Positions 47,567-55,569 of a DNA stretch of 64,000 bases are shown one piece after another; within the stretch, counting starts at the first letter, position 1, and the number at the start of each line of letters is the position of its first letter. Position numbers and translations under genes: made by a program. Under the pieces are notes generated by a model that was not told where the DNA came from, made no database searches, and saw nothing but the letters and a program-made list of their open reading frames with translations. Origin of the DNA: Pseudoduganella sp. (GTDB taxonomy: Bacteria; Pseudomonadota; Gammaproteobacteria; Burkholderiales; Burkholderiaceae_D); assembly GCA_021323265.1 (NCBI GenBank), contig JAJTCO010000025.1, positions 1 to 64,000 of the forward strand, written 5' to 3'.

Positions 47567-48345
47567 CGCATCGTCGGCAAGACGGGCGGCGCGGCGGGCG
47601 TGGGCGCGGCCGGCGGCGGCATGGCCGGCAGGGCCGTCAGCGACACCAGCTTGTCGCGCCAGTTCAGCCAGACGCCGGCCTGCGCCAGGTCGGGTACCTG
47701 CGCCGTGCCGGCCGGCGCCTGGAATTGCACGCCCGACTTCAGCACGGAAATCCAGAAATCCCGGCTGGGGCCGGAGGCGTCGCCCGCGCGCACGCCGGCC
47801 AGCGACGCGGCGCCATCCCAGCGCTTGCCGCCGCCAGGATCGCTGCGCGAATCGACGCTCGCCGGCTGGCCGTTGGCGTCCACTCCGCTGACCAGGAGCG
47901 AGCCGGAAAGGCTGTTGACCTTCAGGCCCACGTCGCCGCGGATCGTGTCGAAGCCCAGGCGCATGCCCACCACCTCGCGCGGCGCGGCAGCGTCTGCGCT
48001 GTCGCGGTACACGATTTCGAAATAGGGATTGGTGATCGACACCTTGCCGCCGTTCTGCCCGAACTGCAGCAGCGGCATGTCGATGTCGGCGCCCGTCCCT
48101 TCGCGCGAAGGAAAACGGTAGTCGCCCAGGCGGATATGGCGCAGGCTCGCATTCAGCTCGACGTCCGCGTCCAGCGCAATGCGCATGAAGTCGAAACCCT
48201 GGTGCGTGCTGTTGCTGATGGCGAGCAGGCCCTGCCCGCGTGCGCGCGACAGGTCGTCGTCGCTCATGGGACGCAGCTGCGCGGCAGCCGGAGCGCAGAA
48301 AAAGACGGCCGCGAGCGCGGCCGCAAAGAGACGGGATTCCATCAT
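47563..48345 (-). CDS. Exported DUF6160-like protein 3
   Basis: A 260-residue exported protein. After a signal peptide (about 1-22) the motif reads LRPMSDDDLSRARGQGLLAI. The middle is beta-rich, and the C-terminal part is Pro/Ala-rich (LPAMPPPAAPTPAAPP), perhaps a flexible linker or wall-spanning piece. ATG 48345 is used; the next codon is also ATG. No strong Shine-Dalgarno is seen; 44 bp separates it from protein 4. Confidence 0.76.
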   Translation of the reverse strand: MMESRLFAAALAAVFFCAPAAAQLRPMSDDDLSRARGQGLLAISNSTHQGFDFMRIALDADVELNASLRHIRLGDYRFPSREGTGADIDMPLLQFGQNGGKVSITNPYFEIVYRDSADAAAPREVVGMRLGFDTIRGDVGLKVNSLSGSLLVSGVDANGQPASVDSRSDPGGGKRWDGAASLAGVRAGDASGPSRDFWISVLKSGVQFQAPAGTAQVPDLAQAGVWLNWRDKLVSLTALPAMPPPAAPTPAAPPVLPTMR

Positions 48346-48389
48346 CGAGGACTCGAGGATGCGGCTGCATGAGGCAGCCGCAAAGCCGA

Positions 48390-48902
48390 TCAGTGTGCCC
48401 AGATCCACACTTGGGTGCCGCGCATGTCCAGCTGGTTGATCGCCATCGAACCATAGGATGCGTTGCTGCCGCCCATCTTGATCGCGTCGACCGAGATGTT
48501 CAGCAGCTTGCCGGCGGCCACCTGCACATCGGCCGGGATGGCGATCTGCACCACGTCGCCGCCGCTGGCGGCGTTGTAGAAGGTGCCCGGGTTGGTGACG
48601 CCGGCAGCGCCGGCCGCCTGCAGGAAGGAAGCGCGCGACAGGATGTCGATGGACGCGGCGATCAGGCCATTGACCTTGATGTTGTTGAAGCTCACCGAAC
48701 CGCCGCCCAGGCCGTTGGCGTCGAGTGCGTCCGTGTCGGTGTAGACGAAGGACTCGACCTTGATGTTCAGGTTGGCGCCGATCGACACGCCGTCCTGGCC
48801 GGTGACGGTGCTCAGTTCTGCGTCCTGGATCGGGGTCATGGCGGATGCCGACAGGGCCAGGGTGGACAGGGCAACTGCTACAGCGGTGGCAATACGTTTC
48901 AT
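48390..48902 (-). CDS. Exported DUF6160-like protein 4, first of the operon
   Basis: A 170-residue exported protein. Signal peptide MKRIATAVAVALSTLALSAS, then MTPIQDAELSTVTGQDGVSI, the clearest family motif. The C-terminus GSMAINQLDMRGTQVWIWAH is shared in pattern with the other family members. GGAG lies nine bases before the ATG. As the first gene it probably starts from the divergent region at 48903-49285. Confidence 0.8.
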   Translation of the reverse strand: MKRIATAVAVALSTLALSASAMTPIQDAELSTVTGQDGVSIGANLNIKVESFVYTDTDALDANGLGGGSVSFNNIKVNGLIAASIDILSRASFLQAAGAAGVTNPGTFYNAASGGDVVQIAIPADVQVAAGKLLNISVDAIKMGGSNASYGSMAINQLDMRGTQVWIWAH

Positions 48903-49285
48903 AGCGTTTATCTCCGTTCGAATATTGGTGTGGTTTTCTCCTGTGCGCCCCCTTGCCGGCGGCCAGGCCTGGTGGGCCCGGTGCGACGAAGCGCCGTCTT
49001 AATATTGTTTCAATATTAATTAAATTTATGATAGGTGCCCTCTTTCGCCAGGGTCCAGCATGTTGCGCTGACCGTGCGGGCCAAACGCTTGGCCTGGCGA
49101 GCCATCCAGAGGAAGAGCGCCGTTGCCGGCCTGTTGCCGACGTGTTGCGTGCTTTAGCATAAGTTTTCGCGCACGAGCTAGAGGTGTGCATCTAATCTTT
49201 TTGCATCCCGTGCGCAAAAAAACGTGCGTAAATAAATAACAAAAGAGCAAGGACGAACGTTCGTCCGCATAAACTTGGAGACGTC
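48903..49285. other. Divergent control region of the surface-assembly locus
   Basis: This 383-bp gap separates four minus-strand exported-protein genes from the plus-strand peptidase operon. It has an AT-rich core with inverted repeats (AATATT at 49001-49006 and 49012-49017), a 16-bp perfect palindrome (49251-49266) and the leader ORF start at its right end. Promoters for both operons are expected here but none matches consensus well. Confidence 0.6.
49251..49266. promoter_or_regulatory. 16-bp perfect palindrome upstream of the peptidase operon
   Basis: GGACGAACGTTCGTCC is fully self-complementary, 20 bp before the leader ORF. It could be an operator, possibly for the AraC regulator of this locus, or fold as an RNA hairpin. 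Confidence 0.5.
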
Positions 49286-49360
49286 ATGGGAGCAGATTTC
49301 GACGCGCGTTCGACGCGCCAGGGCAGCGCTCACCCCTACGATCGGGAGCTGCCATGCTGA
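49286..49360 (+). CDS. Short leader ORF (24 codons) overlapping the peptidase start
   Basis: This ORF begins MGADFDARSTRQGSAHPYDR and ends in ELPC. TTGGAG lies five bases before its ATG. Its TGA (49358-49360) overlaps the first codons of the peptidase gene (ATG at 49354), so ribosomes finishing it could reinitiate there. It is predicted from position only; conservation is not checked. Confidence 0.4.
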   Translation: MGADFDARSTRQGSAHPYDRELPC

Positions 49361-50121
49361 TGCTGTTGATGGGGGTGCTGGCGGCCCTGATCGGCGGTTC
49401 CGCCGCCCTCTCCCGCCACGAAATCCAGGACCGCCCCAAAGGCCAGTACGACATGCCGCAAACCATGCTGGGGGGCGGCGCCTATGCGCAGTCGGTCAGC
49501 ATGGAGCCGTTCTCCGAACTGAAATACCGCCACATCGTGCGCCAGGCGTATGACTACAGCTGCGGCTCGGCGGCGCTGGTCACCATCCTCAAGTTCCACA
49601 TCGGGATCGACGTCACCGAACAGCAGGCCATGGAAGGCATGCTGGAAAAGGGCGAGAAGGAAAAGATCATCGAGCGGCGCGGCTTCTCGCTGCTGGACAT
49701 GAAGCGCTACGCCGCCTCGCTCAACGTACCCGCCGCCGGCTACCGCGCCGAAGTCAAGGACCTGCTGACGCTGAACGAACCGGCCATCGTGCCAATCGAC
49801 TATGCGGGCAGCAAGCACTTCGTGGTGTTGCGCGGCATCCGCGACGGCGTGGTCTTCATCGCCGATCCTTCCGCCGGCAACCTCGCCTTCTCGGTCGAGG
49901 AGTTCGCGACGCTATGGGACAAGAACACCCTCTTCATCCTGTCCGCTCCCGCCGGACACAAGGCGCCGGCACAACTGGCGCTCAACGACCTGGAACTGGG
50001 CGTGGTCGACATGGATCGCGTGACCCATCGCGGCCAGCTGGATCCCTTCAACAACACAACGCAGCTGCTGGAGCGCGCCGTGAACTCGGGCGCAGCCCGC
50101 ACCTGGATGCATCGACAATAA
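49354..50121 (+). CDS. C39-like cysteine peptidase
   Basis: A 255-residue protein with an N-terminal hydrophobic segment (residues 1-18), so exported or membrane-bound. The peptidase domain has the Cys motif RQAYDYSCGSAALVTILKFH (about residue 66) and the His motif KHFVVLRGI (about 153), with an Asp in IADPSAGN. C39 domains process leader peptides in ABC exporters; here the domain stands alone. GGGAG precedes the ATG. The neighbouring exported motif proteins are candidate substrates. Confidence 0.82.
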   Translation: MLMLLMGVLAALIGGSAALSRHEIQDRPKGQYDMPQTMLGGGAYAQSVSMEPFSELKYRHIVRQAYDYSCGSAALVTILKFHIGIDVTEQQAMEGMLEKGEKEKIIERRGFSLLDMKRYAASLNVPAAGYRAEVKDLLTLNEPAIVPIDYAGSKHFVVLRGIRDGVVFIADPSAGNLAFSVEEFATLWDKNTLFILSAPAGHKAPAQLALNDLELGVVDMDRVTHRGQLDPFNNTTQLLERAVNSGAARTWMHRQ

Positions 50122-50132
50122 GGATACCGAGC

Positions 50133-51140
50133 ATGAAATACGCAACCCTGCCTGTTTTGCTTGCCACCGCGCTGCTGGTGCATTCGACCGCCGGCGCCCA
50201 GGAAGGCACGGCAGCCAATAGTTCCGCGGCCGCGCGCGAAGCGCTGGCGAAGAAGGAAGGCGAAGGCGACCAGAGCGCCCTGCTGAAGGAAACGCTGACC
50301 GCGGTCGACAAGCAGTACTCCCTGATCCGCAAGGGCCGCTCGCAGTTCACCTATGACCTGAACTACAGTTACATCGGGCAGGAGAAGATCGTCACCGATA
50401 TTGCCGCCGACGGCCTGACCCTGTTCGAAATCGAGAACGTGTCGGCCCACATCGTCACCAACACCCTGTCCGCCGATTACGGCGTGTGGGACAACCTGAC
50501 CGCCAACGTGACGCTGCCCGTGATCGCCAAGTTCGCCGAAGCGCGCGGCGGCAACCATACCTCCTACTCGCTGGGCGACATCGCGCTGGGCGCGCGCTAC
50601 CAGCCATGGGAAGCGCGGCGCGACACGGCCAACGTCACCCTGACCAGCAACCTGCGCCTGCCCAGCGGACGCAGCCCGTTCAAGATCATCGCCGGCAGCG
50701 GCGAGGCAACCGGCAGCGGCGTCGCTTCGCTGTCGGCCGGCGTCAACGTCAACCGCATCGTCGACCCGGTGGCGCTGTTCGGCTCCATGTCGCTGACGGC
50801 GAGCGCGCCGGCCACGGGCCTGCACCAGGCCAACGGCACGCGCGTGCTGACGCGCGTGGCGCCGGGCACGCAGTTCGGCTTCGGCATGGGCTTCGCCTAC
50901 GCGCTTTCCTACGGCATTTCCACCACCATGTCGTTCCAGGGCGCCATCGCGCAAGGCGCCAAGCTGCGCTTTGCGGACGGCCTGAACGTGCGCACCAATA
51001 CCCAGACCTCGGCGCTGCTGAACTTTGGCCTGGGTTACCGCGTCACGCCCAAGAAGACCGTCAACCTGTCGGTCGGCATCGGCCTGACCAGCGACTCGCC
51101 CAACTTCTCGGTCGGGCTGAACCTGCCGCTGGCGTTCTGA
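50133..51140 (+). CDS. Outer-membrane beta-barrel protein ('transporter' family)
   Basis: A 335-residue exported protein with a signal peptide (residues 1-20). The body shows alternating hydrophobic/polar strands with conserved Tyr/Gly turns, as in YDLNYSYIGQ and LSVGIGLTSDSPNFSVGLNL at the end, so it is probably an outer-membrane barrel of the Phenol_MetA-like/transporter group. AAGGA precedes the ATG at 50133. It is the second gene of the plus-strand operon. Confidence 0.75.
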   Translation: MKYATLPVLLATALLVHSTAGAQEGTAANSSAAAREALAKKEGEGDQSALLKETLTAVDKQYSLIRKGRSQFTYDLNYSYIGQEKIVTDIAADGLTLFEIENVSAHIVTNTLSADYGVWDNLTANVTLPVIAKFAEARGGNHTSYSLGDIALGARYQPWEARRDTANVTLTSNLRLPSGRSPFKIIAGSGEATGSGVASLSAGVNVNRIVDPVALFGSMSLTASAPATGLHQANGTRVLTRVAPGTQFGFGMGFAYALSYGISTTMSFQGAIAQGAKLRFADGLNVRTNTQTSALLNFGLGYRVTPKKTVNLSVGIGLTSDSPNFSVGLNLPLAF

Positions 51141-51150
51141 CGGGACGGCC

Positions 51151-52752
51151 ATGCGAGCCCCGCTCCGCCTGGCGGCATGCGCCGCCGCGCTCACCTGCAT
51201 CCTGCCCGCGCGCGCCGCGCTGGTGGAAAACCTTACCACCAGCGTGGTGGCCATGGCGCTTGGCAATGCCGTGACGGCCGACCCGCCCGGCATCGACTCG
51301 GTGCATTTCAACCCCGCCGGGCTGGCGCGCCTGCAGGGCGACAGCGCACAGCACGCCGCGTTCGGCGCATCGATCCGCGCCCGCGCCAGTTTCCGGCGCC
51401 CGGACGGCTTCGACATCGGCGGCTGGAAGGACGACCCGGTCAGCGGCACCAGCACCGGCCCGATGCGCCAGACCATGTACGTGCCCGGCTATGGCATGCC
51501 GGGCTGGCGCCTGCCCGGCGTGATCGTGCCGAGCCTGGGCTTCGCCTGGAACAAGCCCGGCTCGCCCTGGACCTTCGCCACCAACTCCTACATGGCGCAG
51601 GCGATCAGCCTGGACCGAACGACCGACCCGAACGACCCGGGCCGCTTCGACGGCCGCCAGGTCCAGCTGCAACGCCTGGTGTACGCCTCGCCAGCGGTCG
51701 GCTACAAGTATTCGGAAACGCTGCGTTTCGGCGCCGCCGTGCCCATTGCCCACTCGGCCTTCGTGGTCGACACGCACATGCGCTTTCCCAACGAGCTGCT
51801 GGGCATTTTCGGCAAGCTGCAGTCGGGCTGGTGCCCGGAGGAAGGCGGCAACATCATCGACACCTTCGGCTTCGGCCTGTGCGGCGGCGGCAAGGAAGGC
51901 ATGGTCAACCCGTTCAAGAAGGCGGCCGCCATGCGCCTGCAGATGACGGCGCCGGTCGACCCCACGCTGAACCTTGGCGTACTGTGGGAACCGCGCCCCT
52001 GGTTCGCGCTGGGCGCGGCCTACCAGGGCGGCTCGAAGACGCGCTACACGGGCCACTACCAGTTCGACACGGAACCGATGCTGCGCAACTTCGTCAAGGG
52101 GCTCAACTCCAGCCTGTTCGGTCCCGTGGCCGGCGCGGTGCTGGGCATGCCGACCTCGATCCCGGAAACGCAGCACGGCAATATGTCGGCCAGCATCCCC
52201 TTCCCCGCCCACCTGCAGGTCGGGGTCAAGTTCAAGCCGGTGCGCTACGTGCAGCTGAACGTGGACGCCAGCTATGCGCGCTGGAGCGACTGGAACCAGC
52301 TCACCTTCGAGTTCGACCAGAGCGTCAAGCTGCTGGAAGTGGCGCGCCTGTACGGCATTCCCGACTCCACCAGGCTGAAGATCCCGCGCGGCTACAAGAG
52401 CGTGCTGAACATGGCCTACGGCCTGCAGCTCTTTCCCTTCGAGGGCGCGGCCCTGCGCCTTGGCTACGAGCCGCGCAAGACGTCGGTCCCGGCCAGCAAG
52501 ATCGACCTGATCGCGCCACTGCCGGACACGCGCCTGTACAGCGTGGGCCTGCATTGGCGCATCAACAAGCAGTACGAGCTGAACCTGACCGGCAGCTACA
52601 TGCAGGGCCGGTTCGATGCGCCGGCCGAATCGTCGGACAACATGAACAGCAGCAAATTCCTCAACATCATCTACAACCCTTATGCCGGCCACGACGTGTC
52701 CGGCGACATCAAGGTCCGCTATGTCGGATTCAGCCTCATTGAACGTTTCTAG
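51151..52752 (+). CDS. FadL-like outer-membrane transport protein
   Basis: A 533-residue beta-barrel of the FadL/OmpP1/TodX family, which moves hydrophobic substrates through the outer membrane. The signal peptide ends near ARA. The N-terminal hatch part has NAVTADPPGIDSVHFNPAGL, the family NPAGLA-type motif, and strands run to FSLIERF at the C-terminus. It lies 10 bp after the barrel gene and may let a hydrophobic or lipidated product leave or enter. Confidence 0.85.
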   Translation: MRAPLRLAACAAALTCILPARAALVENLTTSVVAMALGNAVTADPPGIDSVHFNPAGLARLQGDSAQHAAFGASIRARASFRRPDGFDIGGWKDDPVSGTSTGPMRQTMYVPGYGMPGWRLPGVIVPSLGFAWNKPGSPWTFATNSYMAQAISLDRTTDPNDPGRFDGRQVQLQRLVYASPAVGYKYSETLRFGAAVPIAHSAFVVDTHMRFPNELLGIFGKLQSGWCPEEGGNIIDTFGFGLCGGGKEGMVNPFKKAAAMRLQMTAPVDPTLNLGVLWEPRPWFALGAAYQGGSKTRYTGHYQFDTEPMLRNFVKGLNSSLFGPVAGAVLGMPTSIPETQHGNMSASIPFPAHLQVGVKFKPVRYVQLNVDASYARWSDWNQLTFEFDQSVKLLEVARLYGIPDSTRLKIPRGYKSVLNMAYGLQLFPFEGAALRLGYEPRKTSVPASKIDLIAPLPDTRLYSVGLHWRINKQYELNLTGSYMQGRFDAPAESSDNMNSSKFLNIIYNPYAGHDVSGDIKVRYVGFSLIERF

Positions 52753-52764
52753 GAGCGCACAACC

Positions 52765-53295
52765 ATGAAAAAAATTGCGATCATGATCGCCGCCCTGGCC
52801 ATCGGCGGCACCGCCCAGGCGGCAGCTACGCCTGCCAAGCAGGAACTGGTGAACCGCGTGCTGCAGCTGTGGCACCCTGAATCGATCGGCGAATCGATGC
52901 TGCAGGCGCCGGTGGGCGACGCCGTGCAGCAGGCACGCGCGGTGCTGCAGGGACGCGTCTCGCCCGAACGGCGCGACGCGGCGCTGAAGGAGATCTTGGC
53001 CGACGCGCGCAAGTTCATGGAAGAGAACAAGCCGCTGGCGCACGCGAGCGCGCAGAAGCTGGTCGGCAGCACCGTGGCGCCGATGCTGGCCGAACGCTTC
53101 AGCGAAGAGGAGCTGCGCCAGGTCATCGCCATCCTGGAGTCGCCGGTCAAGAAGAAGTTCGAAGCGATGCTGCCGGAACTGCAGAAGAAGCTGGGCGAGA
53201 GCGTGGCGGCCGACACGCGCGCCGTGATCGACCCCAGGCTGCAGGAACTGCAGCAGCGCATCGGCAGCCGCCTGCGCAGCGCAGTGACGCCCTGA
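52765..53295 (+). CDS. DUF2059-type exported protein
   Basis: A 176-residue exported protein with a signal peptide (residues 1-18, ending AQAA) and a helical domain of the DUF2059 kind (FSEEELRQVIAILESPVKKK). It likely sits in the periplasm. TAGGAG precedes the ATG. It is the fourth main gene of the operon and could act as a periplasmic chaperone for the exported proteins. Confidence 0.75.
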   Translation: MKKIAIMIAALAIGGTAQAAATPAKQELVNRVLQLWHPESIGESMLQAPVGDAVQQARAVLQGRVSPERRDAALKEILADARKFMEENKPLAHASAQKLVGSTVAPMLAERFSEEELRQVIAILESPVKKKFEAMLPELQKKLGESVAADTRAVIDPRLQELQQRIGSRLRSAVTP

Positions 53296-53309
53296 GCGGA
53301 GACCGGGCC

Positions 53310-54278
53310 ATGAGCTACTCTTCGGCTCTTCACCTGGTGCGCGGTGTGAAATCGCGCTTACTGCATTCGGGCGTCCAGGCCGAGCAGCTGTTCGCGCAGG
53401 CCGGCCTGGACGAAGGCGACGGCATCGCCTGCGATGCGCTGACGCTGTCCGACAAGCTCAGTCACCTGTGGGACTTGCTGGTCGAGCATTCCGGCGATCC
53501 CCTGATCGGGCTGAAAGTCTCGACGCCGCACCGGCTTGGCTGGCTGGGGGTCATGGGGCACATCATGCTGGTCTCGCCGACCTTGCAAAGCACGATCGAG
53601 CGCTGCCACGGCCGCACGCGGGTGGGCATCTTGCTGCCCGGCCTGCGGCGCGCCGTGCCGCGCCAGCGCTACGACTTCGTATGGTGCGTGCTGCTGCGTA
53701 CCCTGCGCTGCGCATCCGGCCGCGACGACGCGGTACCGGTGGTAGTGGAGTATAGTTTCCCGGAACCGGCCAACGCCGCCTACTACGAACAGACATTCGG
53801 CTGTCCGGTGCATTTCGACCGGCCACACAACGTGATGGAATTTTCCGATTCCGACCTGGTGGCGGCGCTGCCCAACGGCGGCATGCCGCAGGCAGGCGAC
53901 GCCGCCGGGGCGTCGGTGCTGGCGCGCCTGGCCGAAGCGCACCCGCCGGCCTTCACCGCGCGGGTGCAGGAAATCCTCGCGTCGCTGCTGGCCAAGGGTC
54001 CGCCGCACCGCGAAACCGTGGCAGGCCTGCTGGCAATGAGCGAGCGCACACTGCAGCGGCGCCTGGCGGAGGAAGGCACCAGCTTTTCCGCCCTGGTGGA
54101 CGACACGCGCCGCGCGCTGGCGCGCCAGTCGCTGGAAGCGGGCGAGCTGTCGCTGAAGATGCTCAGCTTCCAGCTGGGCTTTTCCGAACCGAGCGCGTTC
54201 TACCGGGCCTGCAAGCGCTGGTTCGGCATGACGCCTTCCGACCTGGCCAATCATGGAGAACGACATGGCATGGTATAG
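53310..54278 (+). CDS. AraC family transcriptional regulator
   Basis: A 322-residue regulator. The N-terminal effector-binding fold (about residues 20-190) includes LGWLGVMGHIMLVSPTLQST. The HTH pair (about 225-310) has ETVAGLLAMSERTLQRRLAE and LSFQLGFSEPSAFYRACKRW. It resembles OruR-type regulators. Around residues 98-115 it seems about 20 residues shorter than relatives, possibly a small deletion. It is likely to control this operon and overlaps the next gene by 14 bp. Confidence 0.85.
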   Translation: MSYSSALHLVRGVKSRLLHSGVQAEQLFAQAGLDEGDGIACDALTLSDKLSHLWDLLVEHSGDPLIGLKVSTPHRLGWLGVMGHIMLVSPTLQSTIERCHGRTRVGILLPGLRRAVPRQRYDFVWCVLLRTLRCASGRDDAVPVVVEYSFPEPANAAYYEQTFGCPVHFDRPHNVMEFSDSDLVAALPNGGMPQAGDAAGASVLARLAEAHPPAFTARVQEILASLLAKGPPHRETVAGLLAMSERTLQRRLAEEGTSFSALVDDTRRALARQSLEAGELSLKMLSFQLGFSEPSAFYRACKRWFGMTPSDLANHGERHGMV

Positions 54279-54954
54279 ACCCGAGCACCCCGCGCAGCTG
54301 TTCGGCCAGCTGCTGGTGAAGCACAAGCTGGTGACCGAGGAACAGCTGCACAGCGCCATCGCGCAGCAGCGCGACACCGGCCAGCGCCTGGGCGAGATCT
54401 TCGCCGAATGGAACCTGGTGACGCAGCAGCACGTGCAGGACATGCTGCGCAAGCAGCGCCGCGTGCGCATGGCGGCGGCCCTGATCAGCGCCATCTTCGC
54501 GCCGCTGGAAGCCTATGCCGCCGAAGCGCTGGCCGCCGCCCCTGCCGCCGTCAGCACGCCGGCCGTCCTGCCGCGCGGCGCCCTGTCGGAGGCCGAACTC
54601 GGTGCCGTGTCGGCGCAGGGCCTGGACGACGACCTGGTGCGCCAGGTGCGCGAGCAGCTCAAGCGCAACGGCGTGGAAGTGGTCGGCGACCTGGCCAAGC
54701 TGGTCAACCCGGTGCTGGGCGTGCTCGATGCCGACGTCAGCGTGCACAACGTCGTGTACGCGCCGCAGCGCGCCGCCACCACGATCAATCCGGACGGCTC
54801 GATCAGCCTGAACCTGCCCACCACCATCGGCGAGATCAACTTCAGCAATATCCGCGTGCACGGCGCCGCTGCCGGCGGGCCGTCCTTCGGCAGCATCGCC
54901 ATCCGCGGCATCGACCTGACCGGCACGGTCATCACGCTGTCGCTGAAGCGGTGA
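54265..54954 (+). CDS. MshEN-like domain fused to a DUF6160-like exported region
   Basis: A 229-residue protein. The N-terminus has an MshEN-like (T2SS E N-terminal) fold (about residues 10-60, LLVKHKLVTEEQLHSAIAQQ and RLGEIFAEWNLVTQQHVQDM), a possible c-di-GMP site, though several Gly and Arg of the motif are changed. A hydrophobic helix (about 63-85) follows, then the motif LSEAELGAVSAQG and a beta-rich part ending IAIRGIDLTGTVITLSLKR. It joins a cytosolic domain to an exported family domain. Start at ATG 54265 has GGAGA upstream. Confidence 0.8.
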   Translation: MAWYRPEHPAQLFGQLLVKHKLVTEEQLHSAIAQQRDTGQRLGEIFAEWNLVTQQHVQDMLRKQRRVRMAAALISAIFAPLEAYAAEALAAAPAAVSTPAVLPRGALSEAELGAVSAQGLDDDLVRQVREQLKRNGVEVVGDLAKLVNPVLGVLDADVSVHNVVYAPQRAATTINPDGSISLNLPTTIGEINFSNIRVHGAAAGGPSFGSIAIRGIDLTGTVITLSLKR

Positions 54955-55568
54955 AACACGTCCCGCACCCGCTGTACGCCGCCCTGGCCGCGGCCCTGCT
55001 CCTGGCGCCAGCGGTGCGCGCCGGCGCGCCTGCTCCGGACTGGGCGGCGCTGGCTGGCGGCGCGGTCCAGGTGAGCGCGGTGGCCAGCCCCGGCCTGCCG
55101 GGCAAGGCCTTCACGGCCTGGACCCTGGTGCCCGCCTCCGTGGATCGCCTGTGCGCCCTGGTGCAGGACTACCCGTCCTATGCCGCCTACATGCCGAACA
55201 CGAAAAGCGCGCAGCCGCTCGCCGGCGGCGAAGGCTACGTGCTGGTGGACATGACGCTGGACCTGCCGCTCGGGCAGGAAAAGAAATACCGCCTGCGCCT
55301 GGAACCGCGCGCCGACGCCACGCACTGCCGCCTGGCCTGGCGCCTGGTGCCCAGCGGCCTGGCGCCGGCGGACACCATTGCCGACACCAGCGGCTACTGG
55401 CTCTTCACGCCCCAGCCCGGGGCCCATGGCGGCCACACCCTGGTCGAGTACCACGTCTACGCCGATCCCGGCCCCGTGCCCTTCGGCTTGGGCTGGATCG
55501 TGGACATGATGAGCCGGCGCAGCCTGCCGCGCACGCTGGAGGCGCTGCGCGCGCAAGCGGCCAAATGA
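54951..55568 (+). CDS. SRPBCC/START-like exported protein
   Basis: A 205-residue protein with a signal peptide (residues 1-22). The SRPBCC/START-like fold shows in VPASVDRLCALVQDYPSYAA and LPLGQEKKYRLRLEPRADAT. Such folds hold lipids or other hydrophobic molecules. The GTG start overlaps the preceding TGA (GTGA), so it is coupled. It ends the operon; two bases separate it from the convergent DUF4019 gene. Confidence 0.8.
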   Translation: MKHVPHPLYAALAAALLLAPAVRAGAPAPDWAALAGGAVQVSAVASPGLPGKAFTAWTLVPASVDRLCALVQDYPSYAAYMPNTKSAQPLAGGEGYVLVDMTLDLPLGQEKKYRLRLEPRADATHCRLAWRLVPSGLAPADTIADTSGYWLFTPQPGAHGGHTLVEYHVYADPGPVPFGLGWIVDMMSRRSLPRTLEALRAQAAK

Positions 55569-55569
55569 C

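Noticed and set aside
42165-48902. Prophage or genomic island
   Set aside because: No integrase, phage structural gene, tRNA boundary or shift in base composition is seen.
49914-50132. N-terminal extension of the barrel gene back to 49914
   Set aside because: It overlaps the peptidase gene; the signal peptide and Shine-Dalgarno fit the ATG at 50133.
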